Below, one piece after another: positions 38,590 to 47,430 of a stretch of DNA of 64,000 bases; position 1 is the stretch's first letter; the number at the start of each line of letters is the position of its first letter. Source of the DNA: Rhizobium sp. 11515TR (lineage in GTDB: Bacteria; Pseudomonadota; Alphaproteobacteria; Rhizobiales; Rhizobiaceae); contig NZ_CP023000.1 of assembly GCF_002277895.1 (NCBI RefSeq), positions 434,001 through 498,000 on the forward strand. The letters run 5' to 3'. The translations under genes and the position numbers were made by a program. The notes beneath the pieces were generated by a model. The model saw only the letters and a program-made list of their open reading frames with translations, was not told the origin of the DNA and searched no databases.

Positions 38590-39471
38590 TTATGCCGACG
38601 TGGTCGCCAATGAGATTTGGGAATTTTTTGGCGGACGTCCACGTGGCTTTTGAGGTGGCGCGAACGCCGGGGGTGCGATTAAGGCTTTGGATCGGACATG
38701 TTCCGGCATCAGCTCGGCATGCTGGCGCAGCCGATAGCTTGATCCTTCGATCTGCACGACGACGGCATGGTGAAGCAATCTGTCGAGCAGCGCCGTTGCG
38801 ACGACGGGATCTCCGAAGACGTCGCCCCATTCTGCAAAGCCGCGGTTTGATGTGAGTATCATCGCGCCACGCTCGTATCGCGCGTTGACGAGCTGGAAGA
38901 ACAGATTGCCGCCGCCCTGGACGACGGGCAGGTAGCCGATCTCGTCGACGATCAGCAGGCTCGGCCTGCAGAAGAAGCGAATGCGCTCCTGCAATCTGCC
39001 TTCCCGCTCGGAGCGGGCAAGTGAGCCGATCAGATCGGCGAGCGTCGTAAAATACACACTCTTTCCGGCCTTCACAGCTTCGACACCGAGCGCTGTGGCG
39101 AGATGGCTTTTGCCCGTTCCCGGCGGACCAAGGAAATGAACGGCCTCGTGACGATCGACGAAGCCGAGCTGCGCCAGGGTGAGTATCCGATCTCGATCGA
39201 GCGAAGGCTGGAAGGTGAAGTCGAAACCGGCGAGCGTCTTGATCGTCGCAAGCCTGCCCATTCGCAGTGCGGTCTTGATCCGGCTGTTCTCGCGTAAGGT
39301 GAGTTCCTCGGACAGGAGGATATCAATGGCTTCCAGCGCGGAAAGCTCACCGTGCTCGAGGCGTCGAACGACGTGGTCGAGAGCTTCGAGTGCACGTGGC
39401 ATCTTCAGGCCGACGAGATCATGACGGATACGATCGATCATGGACGGAATGGCATCGAGGGCCGCGCTCAT
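38590..39471 (-). CDS. istB: IS21 family helper ATPase IstB
   Basis: A 293-residue AAA+ ATPase. It shows FLGPPGTGKSHLATALG (Walker A, about 113-129), LLIVDEIGYLPV (Walker B), and the sensor-type region ILTSNRGFAEWGDVFGD followed by TALLDRLLHHAVVVQIEGSSYR. The C-terminal tail is basic and proline-rich. IstB delivers target DNA and stimulates the IstA transposase. Its ATG overlaps the istA stop, as is normal for this family. Confidence 0.95.
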   Translation of the reverse strand: MSAALDAIPSMIDRIRHDLVGLKMPRALEALDHVVRRLEHGELSALEAIDILLSEELTLRENSRIKTALRMGRLATIKTLAGFDFTFQPSLDRDRILTLAQLGFVDRHEAVHFLGPPGTGKSHLATALGVEAVKAGKSVYFTTLADLIGSLARSEREGRLQERIRFFCRPSLLIVDEIGYLPVVQGGGNLFFQLVNARYERGAMILTSNRGFAEWGDVFGDPVVATALLDRLLHHAVVVQIEGSSYRLRQHAELMPEHVRSKALIAPPAFAPPQKPRGRPPKNSQISLATTSA

Positions 39472-40748
39472 GGGCGATTCTCCTGCGCCAGGACTTTGCC
39501 GACGGCATCGTAGAAGGCGAGAGATCGCTGAAGCACGGTGTCGCCGGCGGGCTTGACGACAATGGCGTCGTCGCGCGTCCTGGACCGATGTTGCGGCGCG
39601 AGTGTTCGTCGATGCTCAGGATGAACTCGGCGCTGTTTGCGGCCCTCCAGGACGGGATGGGCTGCGATCAGCACGCCGTTCTCGAAGATGCGGACCTCGT
39701 CGGCGAGAGAATGGACTTCCACCATTCGGCTTCGCGTAGCATCCGGAACGCTATAGGTGTTGCCGCCGACGCTGACCATTCCCTCCCGCGATACCCGGCG
39801 CTCCAGCTTCAGAACGGATTTGAACGGAGCCAGCGGTAACGGTCGCAGGTGCTTCCGCTCCTCGGCGAAGGCTTCATTGACGACCCGCTGGGTCGTGGCA
39901 TGCTTCCTTGGATTGGCGACGGTATCCAGCCAGTGCCGGAGCTGGGCGTTCAGATCATCGAGGTTGCGAAACGAACGGGCGAGGAAGAAGTCTTCGCGAA
40001 TATAGCGAAAGGGTCTCTCGACCTTGCCCTTCGTCTTGGCCCGATAAGGTTTGCAGGCCTTTGGGTGGAAACCGTAGTGGCGTGCCAGGTCGATCAGGGC
40101 ACGGTTATAGACGATGCCTTCTGTCTGGCCTTCGCCGATAACGGCCGTCTTCATCCGGTCGTAAAGCACCTCTCGTGGAGCGCCACCAATGGCCTCGAAG
40201 GCCGCTATATGGCACCGCAGGACGGTCGGCAGGTTCTGATGCATGACGAAGCGTGCCCAGATGAGGCGGCTATGACCCAGCACCATCGAGAACAGCCAGA
40301 CGATCCTCGGCGTCATCGGTTCGTCGGTGAAGACGACATGGAACTGGGCGAAATCGACCTGGGCCTGCTCACCAGGCGGCGTCTCGAAACGAACTTCAAA
40401 GCCCTGACTTGCAGCGGGGCGTACATCGCGGAGAAAATCCGTCACAGCCGTGTAGCCGCCGGTATAGCCTCGTTCACGCAGTTCTCGAAACAATCGACTG
40501 CCGGTCAGACCGGGGTAGGATTTGACCCGCTCCCGCAGGTAAGAAGCGAACGGGTCGATGACCGTCGCCCGAGGCTTTCTTGGACCATAGGCCGGAGCCT
40601 CAAGTCCTCGCTCAATGTATTTGCGCACCGTCTTGCGATCGATGCCAGTTTCTCTGGAAATAGCCGACACCGTCAGCCCCTGCTGATGCAGATCCAGGAT
40701 CATGATCGTCTCCCTCAGCTTGATCACCAATATCCCCCTTCCGACCAT
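39468..40748 (-). CDS. istA: IS21 family transposase IstA
   Basis: A DDE recombinase of about 426 residues. The N-terminal helix-turn-helix reads LHQQGLTVSAISRETGIDRKTVRKYIERG. The rve-type catalytic core includes QVDFAQFHVVF (first Asp), LYDRMKTAV (second Asp) and KGKVERPFRYIREDFF (Glu). A C-terminal beta region is followed by EHRRTLAPQHR. I prefer the ATG at 40748; the frame extends to an ATG at 40835 without a family match, through the element's terminal region. It cuts and joins the ends marked by the 35-bp repeats. Confidence 0.92.
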   Translation of the reverse strand: MVGRGILVIKLRETIMILDLHQQGLTVSAISRETGIDRKTVRKYIERGLEAPAYGPRKPRATVIDPFASYLRERVKSYPGLTGSRLFRELRERGYTGGYTAVTDFLRDVRPAASQGFEVRFETPPGEQAQVDFAQFHVVFTDEPMTPRIVWLFSMVLGHSRLIWARFVMHQNLPTVLRCHIAAFEAIGGAPREVLYDRMKTAVIGEGQTEGIVYNRALIDLARHYGFHPKACKPYRAKTKGKVERPFRYIREDFFLARSFRNLDDLNAQLRHWLDTVANPRKHATTQRVVNEAFAEERKHLRPLPLAPFKSVLKLERRVSREGMVSVGGNTYSVPDATRSRMVEVHSLADEVRIFENGVLIAAHPVLEGRKQRRVHPEHRRTLAPQHRSRTRDDAIVVKPAGDTVLQRSLAFYDAVGKVLAQENRP

Positions 40749-40836
40749 CGGAAGGAGTATCGGCGATGACGCGCCGCCGGTCTTCCGGGGCGCGCCCCGG
40801 AAGACCGGCGGCCGCAGCACCTGGGGAAGATTCAAA

Positions 40837-40871
40837 CGGCACTAGTGGGGAGTATTGCTCCGGTACTGACA
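40837..40871 (-). repeat. IS21 right terminal inverted repeat
   Basis: Inverse complement reads TGTCAGTACC ... CTAGTGCCG and pairs with 38539-38573. It is the element end next to the second GTCGGC copy. Confidence 0.85.
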
Positions 40872-40877
40872 GTCGGC
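40872..40877. repeat. Target-site duplication GTCGGC, right copy
   Basis: Second copy of the 6-bp target sequence; see 38533-38538. It lies within the SDR codons for A-D. Confidence 0.9.
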
Positions 40878-41177
40878 GATTGATCCGTAGAGTGCGATCG
40901 CGGCGTTGTTCACCAGAATGTCGAGGCCGCCAAGCTCCTTTGCAGCTTCATCGACTGCCCGCCGGATCGCGGCTGGATCCGCGCTATCGGCCTGGATCGC
41001 TATGCCGCGCCGGCCGTGAGCCTCAATTGAGGCGACGACCGCCTTTGCGCGCTCAGCCGAACTCTGAAACGTCAGCGCGACGTCGGCGCCATGTTCGGCA
41101 AGCGTCAGGGCGATGGCCGCCCCTATCCCGCGAGAGCCGCCGGTCACAAGCGCTCTCTTTCCCTTCAGATCAATCAT
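40872..41177 (-). pseudogene. Short-chain dehydrogenase (SDR), N-terminal part, split by IS21 element
   Basis: The ATG at 41177 begins MIDLKGKRALVTGGSRGIGAAIA, with the TGGSRGIG dinucleotide-binding motif (about 12-19), and continues to LDILVNNAAIALYGSIAD, with the NNA motif, before the IS21 element cuts it. It is the Rossmann half of the enzyme whose catalytic half lies at 38098-38538. It is divergent from a TetR gene 25 bp away, a common arrangement in which the regulator represses the dehydrogenase. Confidence 0.9.
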
Positions 41178-41202
41178 CTCAACTCCATTTGTGTAGCGAT
41201 CG

Positions 41203-41865
41203 ATGCAAAAAGATCGAAACAGCACATCATTGAAAGCCCCGACAACAGGTTCCGGACGTGGCCGGCCCCGTGCGTTCGACCGTGACGCAGCGCTGAGCTG
41301 CGCCATGCGGATGTTTTGGATCAGAGGTTACGAAGCGACGTCGATCTCGGATCTGACGGAAGCCATGGGCATCGCCACGACAAGTCTCTACGCGGCATTC
41401 GGCTCGAAGGACGAACTCTATGCCGAAGCGCTGCGGCACTACGCTTCTTACTACGAACATCTGGTTTGGCGGCGTTTCCATGAGGCAATCACCGTGCGTG
41501 AAGCGGTGGAAGCTTATCTCTACGACTCGGCCGCCGCCATGACCGGTTCGGACTGCGACTTGCCGCGCGGCTGCCTGGCGACGCTTGGTACGGTGGGCAG
41601 CGATGGCCATGCCGAGCTTGCCGAGTTGATGCGATCAACACGAGCGCTAGCTTTTGATGTGCTCGCGTCGCGTCTGGAAAAGGCGGTCGACGAAGGAGAA
41701 CTTCCACCGGCGCTTGATATCGCCATGGTCTGCAGGTTTCTCCAGACTGTTCAGAGCGGGATGGCAATCCGCGCCCGCGACGGAGCGGAAAGAGCCGAGC
41801 TCCAAAGCGTCGCCGAGATCGCCATGGCTGGCTGGGACGGTTTTGTCTCAAAAGCCGCGGATTGA
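41203..41865 (+). CDS. TetR/AcrR family transcriptional regulator
   Basis: A 220-residue repressor. The DNA-binding domain is GRGRPRAFDRDAALSCAMRMFWIRGYEATSISDLTEAMGIATTSLYAAFGSKDELYAEAL (about 18-77), the common GRP-type start with the full helix-turn-helix. The C-terminal ligand domain contains DCDLPRGCLATLGTV, typical of the TetR_C_16-like or YezE-like group. It is divergent from the disrupted SDR gene, its likely target. With the SDR split, its regulatory role here may be vestigial. Confidence 0.92.
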   Translation: MQKDRNSTSLKAPTTGSGRGRPRAFDRDAALSCAMRMFWIRGYEATSISDLTEAMGIATTSLYAAFGSKDELYAEALRHYASYYEHLVWRRFHEAITVREAVEAYLYDSAAAMTGSDCDLPRGCLATLGTVGSDGHAELAELMRSTRALAFDVLASRLEKAVDEGELPPALDIAMVCRFLQTVQSGMAIRARDGAERAELQSVAEIAMAGWDGFVSKAAD

Positions 41866-42197
41866 CCCGTTTTTGAAATGACCCCCTGGAACTGGCCACA
41901 GGCGCAGAAATACCGACAAGCGCTGTGGACCTCGTTTGCAGAGGGCTCATGAAGCCCGAAGGGCGCTATCGACGGTATTCAACACCTTTGGAATTGCATA
42001 TGTGCTAGAAACTCGGAGAAGCATCGGGATGCCTTCATAGCGGCTGCGATGGCAGCCGGTGTTCCATGTCTTCAAAGTTCCGGACATTGCGCGTAACAAC
42101 GATCAGATCGTGGCGGAAGAGCTAGGAAGGCTTCGGGAGCTTTTGATCCCTGCAGGAGGCGGGAGCGCCATCCGATGTCGGCGCTCCTGGTGCTCAG
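41866..42197. other. Gap without a supported gene
   Basis: This 332-bp stretch between the convergent TetR and MFS genes holds only short frames without family resemblance. No clear terminator hairpin or repeat was seen. Confidence 0.5.
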
Positions 42198-43502
42198 CTA
42201 TTCTTGCACTCGCTCCATCCGGCCGACCAAAAAGATGTAGCAGCATGCGGCAACGACGGCCAAACCGGCGCACAGCGCCAAAGCCGGAGCAAAGCTTCCA
42301 CCGTTGACGAGGTAACCGATTGCGATCGGGATGACGATGCTGGAGAGCCCCCCGAAGAGGTTGAATACGCCCCCGGTCAGTCCAATCAACCTTTCTGGTG
42401 CTATTGCCGAAACGAAAGACCATGTGATCGATGCCATACCAGTGCCGAAAAACGCAATCGCCAGGAACATGATAATCAGCGCGGGGCTTTCAACGAATTG
42501 CGCTCCAATGATCAGAACAGAAAGGCCAATTCCAGTCAGGACAGGGATCTTTCTGGAGGCGCTGAGGCTGAGGCCCGACCGCAAGAGGGCATCCGAAACG
42601 AAACCCGAAACAAGCACGCCAGCGAAACCTGCCAGGAACGGCACTGAGGCGTAGAAGCCTGCCTTGATGAAGTCCAGATGCCTGTACTGAACAAGGTAGG
42701 TCGGAAACCAGGTGAGAAAGAAGTTTGCGGATGCCAGATAACTGAACTGACCGATGTAAAGGCCCCAAAGCTTTTTCTTGCTGAGGACCACGCCTAGATC
42801 GGACCAGGAAAACGACTTTCGACCCGCCTGCTCCTGCACCAGCCTAGAACTCAGCTCCGGGACGCCGCCACCCTCTTTGATCAACCGCAGCTCTGCTTCG
42901 TTTGTGCCCCTGAACTTCATCGGGTCGCGGTAGATGGTTGCCCAAAGGATTGCGGCGATGATGCCGAGGATGCCTGTCAGAATGAAGACGGAGCGCCAGC
43001 CGTAGAGAGCCTCGACCCAAACAAGAACGGGAGTTAGGAAGCCGAGGCCGACATACTGCGCGGAGATATAGATCCCGATCGTCGTTGCCCGTTCTCTCTC
43101 CGGAAACCAGGTCGTGACGATCCGGTTGTTGACGATATAGCTGGGAGCCTCGAATACGCCGACAGCGAGCCTGAGAATAAACAAGCTGATGATCCCAGCC
43201 ACGAAGCCGAGGCTCAGGGTCGCAAGTGACCAGACCAAAATCGTCAAGGGATAGACAAGTCGGGGATGGACCCTGTCCGCCAGCCATCCACCGGGTATCT
43301 GCATGGCCGTGTAGGTCCATCCGAATGCGGAAAACAGCCATCCCATTGTCACAGGGTCGATCTGAAGCTCTCCCGTAAGGGACGGGGCGGTAATCGATAG
43401 GTTTGTACGGTCGAGATAGTTGATCACTCCTGTGATGAACAGGAGAGCTGTAACCACGTAGCGTGTGCGGCTCGGCGCGGCAAAAGTCGCGGTTATTGCC
43501 AT
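42198..43502 (-). CDS. MFS transporter, anion:cation symporter (sugar-acid) type
   Basis: A 434-residue permease with about twelve membrane segments. YVVTALLFITGVINYLDRTNLSITAPSL at the N-terminus and FSAFGWTYTAMQIPGGWLADRV in segment 2 match the D-galactonate/D-glucarate/tartrate subgroup of the anion:cation symporter family. Its gene is 27 bp downstream of an enolase-superfamily dehydratase gene. The two are probably one operon under the GntR regulator upstream, importing the sugar acid that the dehydratase consumes. The exact ligand is unknown. Confidence 0.9.
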   Translation of the reverse strand: MAITATFAAPSRTRYVVTALLFITGVINYLDRTNLSITAPSLTGELQIDPVTMGWLFSAFGWTYTAMQIPGGWLADRVHPRLVYPLTILVWSLATLSLGFVAGIISLFILRLAVGVFEAPSYIVNNRIVTTWFPERERATTIGIYISAQYVGLGFLTPVLVWVEALYGWRSVFILTGILGIIAAILWATIYRDPMKFRGTNEAELRLIKEGGGVPELSSRLVQEQAGRKSFSWSDLGVVLSKKKLWGLYIGQFSYLASANFFLTWFPTYLVQYRHLDFIKAGFYASVPFLAGFAGVLVSGFVSDALLRSGLSLSASRKIPVLTGIGLSVLIIGAQFVESPALIIMFLAIAFFGTGMASITWSFVSAIAPERLIGLTGGVFNLFGGLSSIVIPIAIGYLVNGGSFAPALALCAGLAVVAACCYIFLVGRMERVQE

Positions 43503-43529
43503 AAATTTCCTCCTCCAAAAGAAAGGGCA

Positions 43530-44681
43530 TCACCAATTGGTGAAACTGCCATCGCGGCGACGCAGATGCGGTGGCTCGAAATACTGAAAATCCAGCTTGG
43601 TCAGGGCGTCCTCATTCACCTCCAGACCAAGACCAGGCCGATCCGGAACCTCATAGGCGCTGCCAATGAGTGATGCCTGTTCCGGGAAAAGCTCCCTTGA
43701 ATCGAAGCCAAGCTGCTCCACAGGTGATGCGCGGCATTCGAGCCAGGAAAAGTTCGCAACAGCGGCCGCAAGGTGGACAGTGGCCGTCGTACAGATCGGA
43801 CCCAATGGGTTGTGCGGCATCAAGTCGACGTAATGAGCTTCGCTCCAGCCGGCAACTTTCATCGCCTCCGTGAAGCCGCCGACATTGCAGATGTCCAGCC
43901 GATTGAACTGATGGATGTCGCGTTCAATGTAAGGCAGAAACTGCCATTTGGATGAAAATTCCTCCCCGATAGCGAAGGGCACATCTGTCATACGCCGCAG
44001 GGCTTCATAGGCCTCCGGGGTTTCATCCCGTATAGGCTCTTCAAGGAAGTCCAGTGTTCCCGAGGGCATCTTCTGACAGAAGGACGCCGCCTCCGCCACA
44101 CTCAGTCTGTGGTGGTAGTCGATCCCGAGAACCGCTTCGGGGCCTAGCTCTTCTCGCGCCTTGATCATCCAAGGCGCGGTATGGGCGATTGACTGCCGGG
44201 GCTCGAAAATATCGGTCGAGTGCTGACCCCAGGGCACAAAACGGATGCAGGTCCAGCCAGCCTCGATTAGCACCTTCGCTTGTTCGATCATTTCCGGGCC
44301 TGGATCGGCGGGCGCTGTCGCGAAAGCCGGCACTCGATCCCGGTGCTTGCCACCAAGCAGCTCATAAACGGGCACTCCCAAGGCTTTGGCCCGGATGTCA
44401 TGGAAGGCTATGTCCAGCGCGCCGATCGCGGCTGTCAGGACACGGCCGCCCTCAAAATACTGGCTGCGGTACATTTCCTGCCAGAGGGCGCCGGCCTGGC
44501 GCACGTCTCTTCCGATCAAGAACTGCTCATAGTGCCGGATGGCCCCAATGACAGCATGTTCCCGGCCCGTGAGCCCAGACTCACCCCAGCCATAGATCCC
44601 ATCTAGCGTTGTCACCTTTACCAGAAGCTGGTTCCTATGCCCCACACGAGGTGTGAAGCACTCGATCCTCTCAATTTTCAT
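43530..44681 (-). CDS. Mandelate racemase/muconate lactonizing enzyme family protein (sugar-acid dehydratase)
   Basis: A 383-residue enolase-superfamily enzyme. It starts MKIERIECF and has the capping-domain motif GWGESGLTGRE and the metal ligands Asp in LGIDYHHR, Glu in DFLEEPIRDE and Glu in FAIGEEFSSKW. The catalytic His is in LMPHNPLGPICTTATVHLAA, the pattern of the D-galactonate dehydratase-like group. It should dehydrate an acid sugar to a 2-keto-3-deoxy acid. The neighbouring MFS and FCD-type GntR genes agree with this. Which sugar acid is used is not evident. Confidence 0.88.
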   Translation of the reverse strand: MKIERIECFTPRVGHRNQLLVKVTTLDGIYGWGESGLTGREHAVIGAIRHYEQFLIGRDVRQAGALWQEMYRSQYFEGGRVLTAAIGALDIAFHDIRAKALGVPVYELLGGKHRDRVPAFATAPADPGPEMIEQAKVLIEAGWTCIRFVPWGQHSTDIFEPRQSIAHTAPWMIKAREELGPEAVLGIDYHHRLSVAEAASFCQKMPSGTLDFLEEPIRDETPEAYEALRRMTDVPFAIGEEFSSKWQFLPYIERDIHQFNRLDICNVGGFTEAMKVAGWSEAHYVDLMPHNPLGPICTTATVHLAAAVANFSWLECRASPVEQLGFDSRELFPEQASLIGSAYEVPDRPGLGLEVNEDALTKLDFQYFEPPHLRRRDGSFTNW

Positions 44682-44693
44682 GGCTGCCTCTCG

Positions 44694-45404
44694 TTAGATT
44701 TTCGTGGAGCGTTCCAGCAGATCGGCGCCTTCGGCGCCACGAATGACAATGGCCGTAGCGATATGTCGTGCCTCTTCGGCTCGACCGCCTGAAATGGCGT
44801 TCGCAAGAGCCAGGTGGATGATCGGGTTCGGGTCGTATGACAGCCCGGCTTCGTGCAGCTGAAGATCCGCCTGGAACAACGTGCGCAACATGACCTCCAA
44901 CGGCTGGCGCAAGGCCTGGATAAGGCTGTTGTGTGTCGCATCGAGAATGAGAAGGTGGAAGGCGATATCCCGCTCAATGGCCTCTGAGGATGGCATTTCC
45001 TGCATCGCGCGGGCAGCCTCCAAGATACGCTCCTTTTCTTCTGCAGAAGCGGAAGTCGCCGCCATTGCCGCTGCGCCCGGCTCTACCAGTTCACGAAGCT
45101 GAGCGACTTCACGGCGGAATTGGGCATGTGAGGATCGGTCATGCAGCCGCCAGCGTATGACGTCCGTGTCGAGGTTGTTCCAGCTCGATTTCTCCGCGAC
45201 CCTCGAGCCATAACGGCGCGCGGTGCGCACCAAGCCCTTGCCAGCCAAAACCTTGACGGCCTCGCGCAGTGCATTTCTGCCGATGCCATATTTTTGGGCA
45301 AGCACATCTTCTGTTGGAAGAATCGCGCCCGGCTCCCATTCGCCGCTCACGATCGAGCTGCCCATCACTTGAACAGTTGTCGCAATCAGCCCCTTTGCCA
45401 GCAT
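44694..45404 (-). CDS. GntR family transcriptional regulator (FadR/FCD type)
   Basis: A 236-residue regulator. The winged helix includes GEWEPGAILPTEDVLAQKYGIGRNALREAVKVLAGKGLVRTARRYGSRV (about 22-70). The C-terminal FCD all-helical effector domain has the metal-binding positions in RDIAFHLLILDATHN and HLALANAISGG. It begins the operon regulator, dehydratase, MFS (12-bp gap to the next gene). The 246-bp gap upstream (45405-45650) holds its promoter region; I found no certain operator there. Confidence 0.92.
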   Translation of the reverse strand: MLAKGLIATTVQVMGSSIVSGEWEPGAILPTEDVLAQKYGIGRNALREAVKVLAGKGLVRTARRYGSRVAEKSSWNNLDTDVIRWRLHDRSSHAQFRREVAQLRELVEPGAAAMAATSASAEEKERILEAARAMQEMPSSEAIERDIAFHLLILDATHNSLIQALRQPLEVMLRTLFQADLQLHEAGLSYDPNPIIHLALANAISGGRAEEARHIATAIVIRGAEGADLLERSTKI

Positions 45405-45650
45405 AGCATGATCCTCCTCATCCGGCGCCTTCTTTAGATCCCATCTATAGCCATGTCAACGCCTACCACCACCCTGATCACCTCAAGTATCTTGTGATAT
45501 GGATCGGATGCCGTCCCCCTTTTTTCGTCTCGGCAGGCGTCGGCTGAAATGCCGGGGCCAGCCGGATAAGTGAGAATATATCGCGATGCCTGTGAAGCAG
45601 GAGCAGCTGATTACTCGTGCGAATGGTATCGCCGGGACGAGTCTGAAAGC

Positions 45651-45915
45651 TTATCGCAAGATTATAATTCCACCAGGAATCCGGGCCATTCCAACGCCAA
45701 CGGCGTCCGCCAGTGATCGAATGGCGCCTTCAATGCTGTCGAGACGATAATTGCCGGTGACGATCAGCCGGCCGATGCGGCTGTTGGCAACAATAATGGT
45801 GCCGACGTAATAGCGGCGCAACTCGTTGAGCACGGTTCCAAGTGGCTGATTCTCGAAAAATAAGGCTGCCATCGCGCCAGGCGAGCGGCATCGACAAAAA
45901 ACCTTGCAACCGCAA
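45651..45915 (-). pseudogene. FecR-type anti-sigma/receptor-signalling protein, C-terminal fragment with frameshift
   Basis: Two frames give one recognisable sequence. PLAWRDGSLIF in the first is continued by FENQPLGTVLNELRRYYVGTIIVA and GRLIVTGNYRLDSIEGAIRSLADAVGV in the second, ending IPGGIIIL. This is the C-terminal domain of FecR proteins, which regulate iron-uptake ECF sigma factors. The N-terminal part, the sigma factor and a TonB receptor are all absent, so this is a remnant of an iron-signalling locus. Confidence 0.7.
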
Positions 45916-46322
45916 TGATTTAGAATGAGTGCAAACTTCTGCGCAGAAGAGAGAAAACTTGGAGCCTAATAAATATGTTTCTCTTTGATTTTATTGCGGC
46001 TCTTGGGCTGGGTTGCATCGAAGGCTGCCGGTCGGTGATTTTTTGCGTTCTGTGAATTGCTGCCTCAACGCTACCTGTTAGCAACAGTTTTGAGCGCGGC
46101 GCTAAAGGGGATGAAGACCATTTCCTCCTACCGATCGCATACTGAGGGACCGTGCGCCGGTCTCGAACGGAGGCAAGGGGTGGGGTGGCGTAGCCGAGCA
46201 GCAACGCGAACATATAGACGTGCCAGAGCTGCGCAGCCCAGTCACGGTCAATATGGCGAGCGCCCCGCGACCCGAAACATCCGGGCAGACGCTGCCGGCC
46301 GTGTTTCAATGCAATAAGCAGG
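45916..46322. other. Gap without a supported gene
   Basis: A 407-bp region upstream of the FecR remnant. A minus-strand frame of about 129 codons is present but has no recognisable motif and a composition like random shadow coding. No RNA gene or repeat was identified. Confidence 0.5.
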
Positions 46323-46628
46323 TCAACAGGAAACCTCCCCCTCCACCTCGCATCGGCCGTAGAGCGACCTCAGCTTAGCTCGCTGAGTGTTCGACATGGC
46401 CTGGGAAAAATCGCTCAATGCCCAGAACAATGCGATCTTTTCCAGCTGGGTCGGATTGACCATTCCGCATCGAAACAAATCGATCAGCGCGACGGCAAAG
46501 CCGTCACGGCTGTATTGAGCGTCATCGAACCAGCTCTGCGTCGTAGCCAAGTCGAATACCCGTTTTACGACTTCGAGCTCGCTTTGCGACAAAGCGCCTT
46601 TTGCGAGGCGTTTCAACCTTTCCATCAT
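46323..46628 (-). CDS. Hypothetical small protein
   Basis: A protein of about 101 residues from the ATG at 46628, preceded by GGAGA. Upstream in-frame codons to 46733 lack a start signal. The sequence looks helical and cytoplasmic (ELEVVKRVFDLATTQSWFDDAQYSRDGFAVALIDLF), with one Cys near the middle and one at the end. No family is recognised. It may be linked to the fragments around it or to the RiPP-like locus further upstream, but no operon is evident. Confidence 0.5.
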   Translation of the reverse strand: MMERLKRLAKGALSQSELEVVKRVFDLATTQSWFDDAQYSRDGFAVALIDLFRCGMVNPTQLEKIALFWALSDFSQAMSNTQRAKLRSLYGRCEVEGEVSC

Positions 46629-46839
46629 CGTCTCCACCGCGAGACTGCCGGCAACCCCACGTATGCCGGCTGAGTTCTCCTTAGGTTCTTTCCGCCGTTG
46701 ACCGCCCATAGAGTTTGGGGTGGACCAGTACACTTGGCGGTATCAAGCAGCATAGGGTTGCGACAGCGATAGGCACCATAAACGATTGTCTTGCCGGCGT
46801 GATCCGGGTCTCCTCACGATCCCTATTCTCAGCCTTGGA

Positions 46840-46929
46840 TCAGAGCCAGTTCAGCGAACGGCAGATATTGTAGGCAATCGCAAGCCATGCAGCGATGATT
46901 GCTCCAAATATTATAAGAGCAATCCTCAT
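46840..46929 (-). CDS. Possible 29-residue single-pass membrane peptide
   Basis: ATG at 46929 with a good AGAAGGGA site opens a frame for IALIIFGAIIAAWLAIAY, one membrane helix, ending RSLNWL. It is the only sign of a gene in 46734-47094 (361 bp) between hypothetical genes. Short hydrophobic frames arise often by chance, so it is a weak call. Confidence 0.3.
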   Translation of the reverse strand: MRIALIIFGAIIAAWLAIAYNICRSLNWL

Positions 46930-47094
46930 ATTCCCTTCTTTGAAATCCGCGACGATGGCTGCCGTATCGGTGGAGCTCACTTTTCCCACGGACCATCCCA
47001 CCCTGGTTAGCATTCTTCTCAGCAAGCTGGATCTCTCGAAGTTTCCGTGTGCCAGCGCGACAGCGATCGTTGATAAGAAAAGGACCAGAGCTTG

Positions 47095-47316
47095 CTAACA
47101 GTGACCATATGCGTCGCCGACAAGCCCGTTCAGATCCTCGCCAGACAGCATCGGGAACTCGGTTTCCAAAAGCGAAAGAAGAGCAGCTTGTGCCGCCTTT
47201 ATAAGGAATACGGCCTGCGATGCGTTGAGCTCACTTGCGACCCCTCCGGCATACTGCATCATTTTTGCAAGCGCCAAAATCTCTCCCTGGCGTTCCTGTC
47301 CCTCAATATCAGTCAC
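47095..47316 (-). CDS. Hypothetical small protein downstream of tfuA
   Basis: The open frame (about 73 codons from GTG 47316; a TTG at 47421 would give 108) ends in GDAYGHC. It is predicted helical in the middle (ASQAVFLIKAAQAALLSLLETEFP) with Cys as the last residue. It follows tfuA on the same strand with no other gene between, so it could belong to the RiPP-like operon, even as an alternative substrate. I do not recognise it, and neither start has a strong ribosome-binding site. Confidence 0.4.
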   Translation of the reverse strand: MTDIEGQERQGEILALAKMMQYAGGVASELNASQAVFLIKAAQAALLSLLETEFPMLSGEDLNGLVGDAYGHC

Positions 47317-47430
47317 TTTAAAAGCCCCAACAAATGATATCGTTAGGGTAGATTGGCATATTTCGATCGACGTGGTGCGTTGCAAAAGCGTTGCACACGC
47401 AGGGCCTGCATTTTTAATCAATTAGCTACG

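Larger units (their letters stand above)
38539..40871 (-). mobile_element. IS21-family insertion sequence (2333 bp) inside an SDR gene
   Basis: The two ends are imperfect 35-bp inverted repeats starting TGTCA, flanked by a GTCGGC duplication. Inside are istA (39468-40748) and istB (38590-39471), overlapping by ATGA. Both genes are complete, so the element may still move. Removing it and one target copy restores the SDR reading frame exactly. Confidence 0.94.
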
